DNA of 8,923 nt, taken from positions 1 to 8,923 of the forward strand of contig JAUYAJ010000162.1 in NCBI GenBank assembly GCA_030693565.1, read 5' to 3'. This DNA comes from Rubrivivax sp. Lineage in GTDB: Bacteria > Pseudomonadota > Gammaproteobacteria > Burkholderiales > Burkholderiaceae_C. The position numbers and the translations under genes are program-made. Every line of letters begins with the position of its first letter. The first letter of the stretch is position 1. Below are positions 5,797 to 8,923 of this stretch, in pieces. The notes beneath the pieces were generated by a model. It did no database searches and had not been told where the DNA came from. It saw only the letters and a program-made list of their open reading frames with translations.

Positions 5797-7641
5797 ATGA
5801 ATCGCTCGATACCCGTCCGGCACGCCTGGTTGCTGTTCTTCGTCCTGTGGCTGGGCGCGAGCCTGGGCGCGGCGGCGCAAACCAAACCGCGCATCGACAA
5901 GGCCGCCGACCTGCCGCGCTTCACCTACAAGGTCAGCGGCAAGCTCGACGACATCGTGCGCTCGGCCGAGCAGTTTGCGCCGCTCGGCCAGGCGATCCGC
6001 CGTGATGTCGAAGGGGTGTTGTCGTTCTACGAGATTCCGGACAAAGGCACGCAGCGCGATCTGCTGACCTTGCTGGCGGTGCTCGACTTCCTCGACGGGC
6101 AGTACGCGTCGGCGCTGGGCCGGGCCGAAACGGTGCGCGGGCTGCAGGACAAGCCGGCCGACAAGCTGCTGTCGGGCCTGCGGCTGCGCGCTATGGCCAC
6201 GGCAGCGCAGGCGCAGGGCGCGACCGGGGAGGCTTACCGTCGCACCGTGGGCGAGATCATCGCCCGCGAACTGGCGGCGCTGCCGCATCCGGTGATCGAG
6301 AACGACATCCGCGAGCTCAAGGCTAGCGCCGAACTGATCGGCGAGGCGCTGATCCTGGGTCAGGTGCGCGAAGTCATGCAGCCGATCGCCAGCCAGAGCG
6401 GCGAGATCAGTTCCGACTTCGCCCCTGGCCTGGTGTTTGCGCGCTATTCGCTGCTGGCGACGCTGCCGCTCAAGCAGACGCTGGTGGAGGTCTTCAGCAG
6501 CTATCTGGCCGCGCACAAGGTGGTCAAGACCGACATCTGGGCCGCACGCGACGTCGTGCTGACGGCCGCCGACGGCCGCGGTCCGGTCATCGTCTCGGTC
6601 TGGGACAGCGGCGTCGACACCGCGCTGTTTGGCAAGCAGGTGCTGCGCGACGCCCAGGGCCGGCCGCGTGTCATCGCTTACGACAAATACAGTCGGCGCG
6701 CCAAAGGCGAGCTGATGCCGATTCCCAAGGCGCTGCAAAGTCGGCTGCCGCAGATGGCGGCGCGCACCAAGGGCTTTTCCGACCTGCAGTCGGACATCGA
6801 CAGTCCCGAGGCCACCGAGGTCAAGCAATACCTGTCCAACCTCGCGCCCGAGAACTACAAGCCCGCCATCGAGGAACTGAACCTGGCCGGCAACTACGAG
6901 CACGGCACCCATGTGGCCGGCATTGCGCTGGCCGGCAATCCGTTTGCGCGCCTGGTCGTTGCGCGGCTGGAGTTCGACCACAAGCTGCACCCCGACCCCT
7001 GCCCGAGCCGCGCCGACACCTTGCGCGGTGCGGCGGCGGCGCAGGCCACGGTGGACTACCTGAAGGCGCAGAAGGTGCGCGTCGTCAACATGAGCTGGGG
7101 CGGTGGCGTTGCCAGCATCGAAAGCGCGCTCGAGCAGTGCGGCGTCGGCAAGACGCCCGAAGCGCGCAAGGGACTGGCGCGGCAGTATTTCGACATCACC
7201 CGCGCCGCGCTGACCAAGGCCTTCGCCAGTGCGCCGGCCATCTTGTTCATCACCGCCGCCGGCAACAGCAATCAGGACCCGACCTTCGTCGAGGACATCC
7301 CGGCGGCGATCGAACTGCCCAACCTGTTGACGGTCGGCGCTGTCGACCTGGCCGGCGACGAGGCCGGCTTCACCAGCTACGGCCCGACGGTGAAGGTGCA
7401 CGCCAACGGCTACCAGGTTGAAAGTTTCCTGCCCGGCGGTCAGCGGGTGGCTTTGTCGGGCACCTCGATGGCGGCGCCGCAAGTGGCCAATCTGGCGGCC
7501 AAGATGCTGGCGGTGAATCCGCGGCTCAAGCCGACCGAACTGATCGCGCTCATCACCGAGACTGCCGATCGCAGCGCTGACGGCCGGCGCATCCTGCTTC
7601 ATCCCGGCAAGGCCGTAGCCGCCGCCCGCGCCAAACGCTGA
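5797..7641 (+). CDS. Exported S8 (subtilisin-like) serine protease
   Basis: This 614-residue protein has a clear signal peptide (MNRSIPVRHA, hydrophobic core, cleavage likely AAA/QT at 27/28). Residues about 28-260 form an Ala/Leu-rich, probably helical region that I do not recognise. The S8 catalytic domain follows with the full triad in the usual order: D270 in VWDSGVD, H369 in HGTHVAG and S557 in SGTSMAAP. The oxyanion asparagine is N490 in TAAGNS. The D-H spacing of 99 residues is far longer than in subtilisin (about 30) and holds a charged insert at about 275-365. No C-terminal PEP-CTERM, autotransporter or PPC domain is seen, so periplasmic or secreted action is expected. A GTG at 5776 would add 7 residues before the signal; the ATG at 5797 is preferred because the signal starts there. 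Neither start has a good Shine-Dalgarno. The substrate is unknown. Confidence 0.87.
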   Translation: MNRSIPVRHAWLLFFVLWLGASLGAAAQTKPRIDKAADLPRFTYKVSGKLDDIVRSAEQFAPLGQAIRRDVEGVLSFYEIPDKGTQRDLLTLLAVLDFLDGQYASALGRAETVRGLQDKPADKLLSGLRLRAMATAAQAQGATGEAYRRTVGEIIARELAALPHPVIENDIRELKASAELIGEALILGQVREVMQPIASQSGEISSDFAPGLVFARYSLLATLPLKQTLVEVFSSYLAAHKVVKTDIWAARDVVLTAADGRGPVIVSVWDSGVDTALFGKQVLRDAQGRPRVIAYDKYSRRAKGELMPIPKALQSRLPQMAARTKGFSDLQSDIDSPEATEVKQYLSNLAPENYKPAIEELNLAGNYEHGTHVAGIALAGNPFARLVVARLEFDHKLHPDPCPSRADTLRGAAAAQATVDYLKAQKVRVVNMSWGGGVASIESALEQCGVGKTPEARKGLARQYFDITRAALTKAFASAPAILFITAAGNSNQDPTFVEDIPAAIELPNLLTVGAVDLAGDEAGFTSYGPTVKVHANGYQVESFLPGGQRVALSGTSMAAPQVANLAAKMLAVNPRLKPTELIALITETADRSADGRRILLHPGKAVAAARAKR

Positions 7642-7647
7642 GGTCCA

Positions 7648-7666
7648 GGCCCCCGCTTGGGGGGCC
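7648..7666 (+). terminator. Hairpin just after the protease stop
   Basis: GGCCCCC (7648-7654) pairs with GGGGGCC (7660-7666), 7 bp, around the loop GCTTG, 6 bases after the stop codon. The following bases are GTGCGTCC, with no T-run, so it is a weak intrinsic terminator at best. It could attenuate read-through into the ligase gene or protect the 3' end. Confidence 0.4.
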
Positions 7667-7736
7667 GTGCGTCCTCAACCCGGGCGATGGCCTGCGCCTC
7701 GGCGGCCGTCGACACTGGCGGCTGGCCATGTTGGCC

Positions 7737-7741
7737 GGGAG
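7737..7741 (+). promoter_or_regulatory. Ribosome binding site for the DNA ligase gene
   Basis: GGGAG lies 6 bases before the ATG at 7748 and decides that start over the in-frame GTG at 7667, which would put 27 Pro/Arg-rich residues ahead of the signal sequence. A small stem-loop (7722-7738, TGGCCATGTTGGCCG core) ends on the first two bases of this site and could modestly mask it. Confidence 0.6.
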
Positions 7742-7747
7742 TCGACG

Positions 7748-8614
7748 ATGCGATATCCGAGCGGGGTGAACCGGCGCGAGGCGCTGGCCTGGGTCGCCGG
7801 TCTGGCCGGAGTGGGCGGCCTGCCAGCGGCCTATGCTGGCTTGCCCCAGCCGCTGATGCTGGCGCGGGTGGCTGCGCCCGATGTCGACCCTGAAGGTTAT
7901 CTGGTGAGCGAGAAGCTCGACGGCGTGCGTGGCATCTGGGACGGCCACAAACTGTGCTTTCGCAGCGGCGCCAGCATCGCCGCACCGGCTTGGTTTCTCG
8001 CCCAGCTGCCGGTAACGCCGCTCGATGGTGAGCTCTGGCAAGGCCGCGGTCAGTTCGACGCGGTGTCGTCCACCGTGCGCCGCGCTCAGCCTGATGACGC
8101 TCGCTGGCGCCAGCTGCACTACGCGGTTTTCGACCTGCCGGGCAGCGCCGAGACCTTTGCCGTGCGCGCCGAGCGGCTGCACGCGCTGGTGCTCGCAGCC
8201 CCCGGCTCGCCATTGTTTTGGGTGGAGCAACGCAGCGAGCCGAGCCGGGCGGCGCTGCGGCGCCGGCTGGCCGAGGTCGTGCAGGCCGACGGTGAAGGCT
8301 TGATGCTGCACCGCGCCGATGCCCTCTACGCTGCCGGGCGCAGCGACGCGCTGCTCAAGCTCAAGCCGCTGGAGGATGACGAAGCCCAGGTGCTGGCGCA
8401 CCTGCCGGGCCAGGGCCGGCACCTCGGGCGCCTGGGGGCGCTGCGCGTGCGCGATGCCGCAGGCCGTGAATTCCAGCTCGGCAGCGGCTTCAGCGACGCC
8501 CAGCGCGAGGCGCCGCCGCCGCTGGGCAGCTGGGTGACCTATACCTTCCTTGGCCGCACCCGCACCGGCTTGCCGCGCTTTGCCAGCTTTCTGCGCCGGC
8601 GCGACGAACCTTGA
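7748..8614 (+). CDS. LigE-type ATP-dependent DNA ligase, exported
   Basis: This 288-residue protein is a minimal ATP-dependent DNA ligase, which joins nicks through an enzyme-adenylate. Nucleotidyltransferase motifs appear in order: EKLDGVRG with the adenylated lysine K56 (motif I), LDGELW (motif III), HYAVFDLPG (IIIa), GEGLMLHR (IV) and LLKLKPLEDDEAQV (V). A short OB-fold follows, ending in RTRTGLPRFASFLR, as in the LigE group. The total length is normal for that group, which has only the two core domains. The N-terminus NRREALAWVAGLAGVGGLPA followed by AYA/GL has the twin-arginine, hydrophobic core and AxA cleavage site of a Tat signal. This fits the known periplasmic location of LigE proteins, where a role in repairing incoming or extracellular DNA has been proposed. 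It follows the protease by 106 bases and could share its transcript. Confidence 0.88.
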   Translation: MRYPSGVNRREALAWVAGLAGVGGLPAAYAGLPQPLMLARVAAPDVDPEGYLVSEKLDGVRGIWDGHKLCFRSGASIAAPAWFLAQLPVTPLDGELWQGRGQFDAVSSTVRRAQPDDARWRQLHYAVFDLPGSAETFAVRAERLHALVLAAPGSPLFWVEQRSEPSRAALRRRLAEVVQADGEGLMLHRADALYAAGRSDALLKLKPLEDDEAQVLAHLPGQGRHLGRLGALRVRDAAGREFQLGSGFSDAQREAPPPLGSWVTYTFLGRTRTGLPRFASFLRRRDEP

Positions 8615-8615
8615 C

Positions 8616-8923
8616 TCAGAGCACGTCGCTGGCGAAGTCGGCCAGTCGTGAGCGTTCGCCGCGCGCCAGCATCACATGGCCGCCGTGCGGCCAGCCCTTG
8701 AAGCGGTCGACGGCGTAGGTCAGGCCCGAACTGCCTTCGGTCAGGTAGGGCGTGTCGATCTGCGCCAGGTTGCCCAGGCAGACGATCTTGGTGCCCGGGC
8801 CGGCGCGCGTGATCAGCGTCTTCATCTGCTTGGGCGTCAGGTTCTGCGCTTCGTCGATGAGCACGAACTTGTTCAGAAAAGTGCGACCGCGCATGAAGTT
8901 CAGGCTCTTGATCTTGATCTTGC
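8616..8923 (-). CDS. PhoH-family ATPase, C-terminal end (5' part outside window)
   Basis: The minus-strand frame is open to the window edge, so about 102 C-terminal residues are seen and an internal ATG at 8894 is not the start. The visible part contains a Walker B motif, FVLIDEAQN, followed by LTPKQMKTLITRAGPGTK, CLGNLAQID, SSGLTYAVDRFKGWPHGGH and LARGERSRLADFASDVL, the pattern of PhoH NTPase domains. The Walker A motif would lie outside the window. The ending resembles the long PhoH proteins that carry an N-terminal PIN domain (PhoH2 type, linked to RNA processing), but that domain cannot be seen, so the subtype is inference. The stop lies one base from the stop of the convergent ligase gene, leaving no room for a terminator between them. 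Confidence 0.87.
   Translation of the reverse strand, partial: KIKIKSLNFMRGRTFLNKFVLIDEAQNLTPKQMKTLITRAGPGTKIVCLGNLAQIDTPYLTEGSSGLTYAVDRFKGWPHGGHVMLARGERSRLADFASDVL

Noticed and set aside
5629..7602. 657-codon open frame on the minus strand opposite the S8 protease
   Set aside because: Its translation is rich in Arg, Gln and His with no domain, and it runs antisense to a gene with a complete S8 triad. Long antisense frames are expected in GC-rich coding DNA.
1..8923. CRISPR array, insertion sequence or phage features
   Set aside because: No spaced direct repeats, transposase, integrase or terminal inverted repeats were seen by eye.

Overview
The window is high-GC DNA, dense in genes, from what looks like a betaproteobacterium, probably Burkholderiales. 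The grounds are a PrpE-type propionyl-CoA synthetase, a PEP-CTERM surface protein, a periplasmic-type minimal ATP-dependent DNA ligase and a PhoH-family ATPase, all with strongly G/C-ending codons. The placement is inferred from gene families; no 16S or other marker is present.

Layout. (1) 1-1008, plus strand: the C-terminal half of prpE, cut by the window edge. (2) 1012-1055: a strong GC hairpin between convergent genes. (3) 5139 down to 1078, minus strand: four tightly spaced genes for exported proteins. In transcription order they are a 109-aa Ig-like/TIG-type protein, a PD40 beta-propeller, an NHL/Vgb-type propeller with a C-terminal pair of dockerin-like calcium loops, and a PEP-CTERM protein. 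A possible 68-aa exported or membrane protein lies just upstream (5289-5495, minus). (4) 5496-5796: a divergent intergenic region with a long imperfect palindrome (5651-5695) and two adjacent short palindromes. (5) 5797-7641, plus: an exported S8 subtilisin-like protease with an unrecognised N-terminal region. (6) 7748-8614, plus: a LigE-type DNA ligase with a probable twin-arginine signal. (7) 8616-8923, minus: the C-terminal end of a PhoH-family ATPase, cut by the window edge.

The most interesting part is the minus-strand cassette. It combines one exosortase-sorted protein, two different beta-propellers, an Ig-like module and dockerin-like calcium loops. This looks like a co-expressed envelope or extracellular-matrix module, but no exosortase, glycosyltransferase or regulator is in the window, so its function is unknown. 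The protease and ligase are also predicted to be exported, so every complete gene in the window appears to act outside the cytoplasm.
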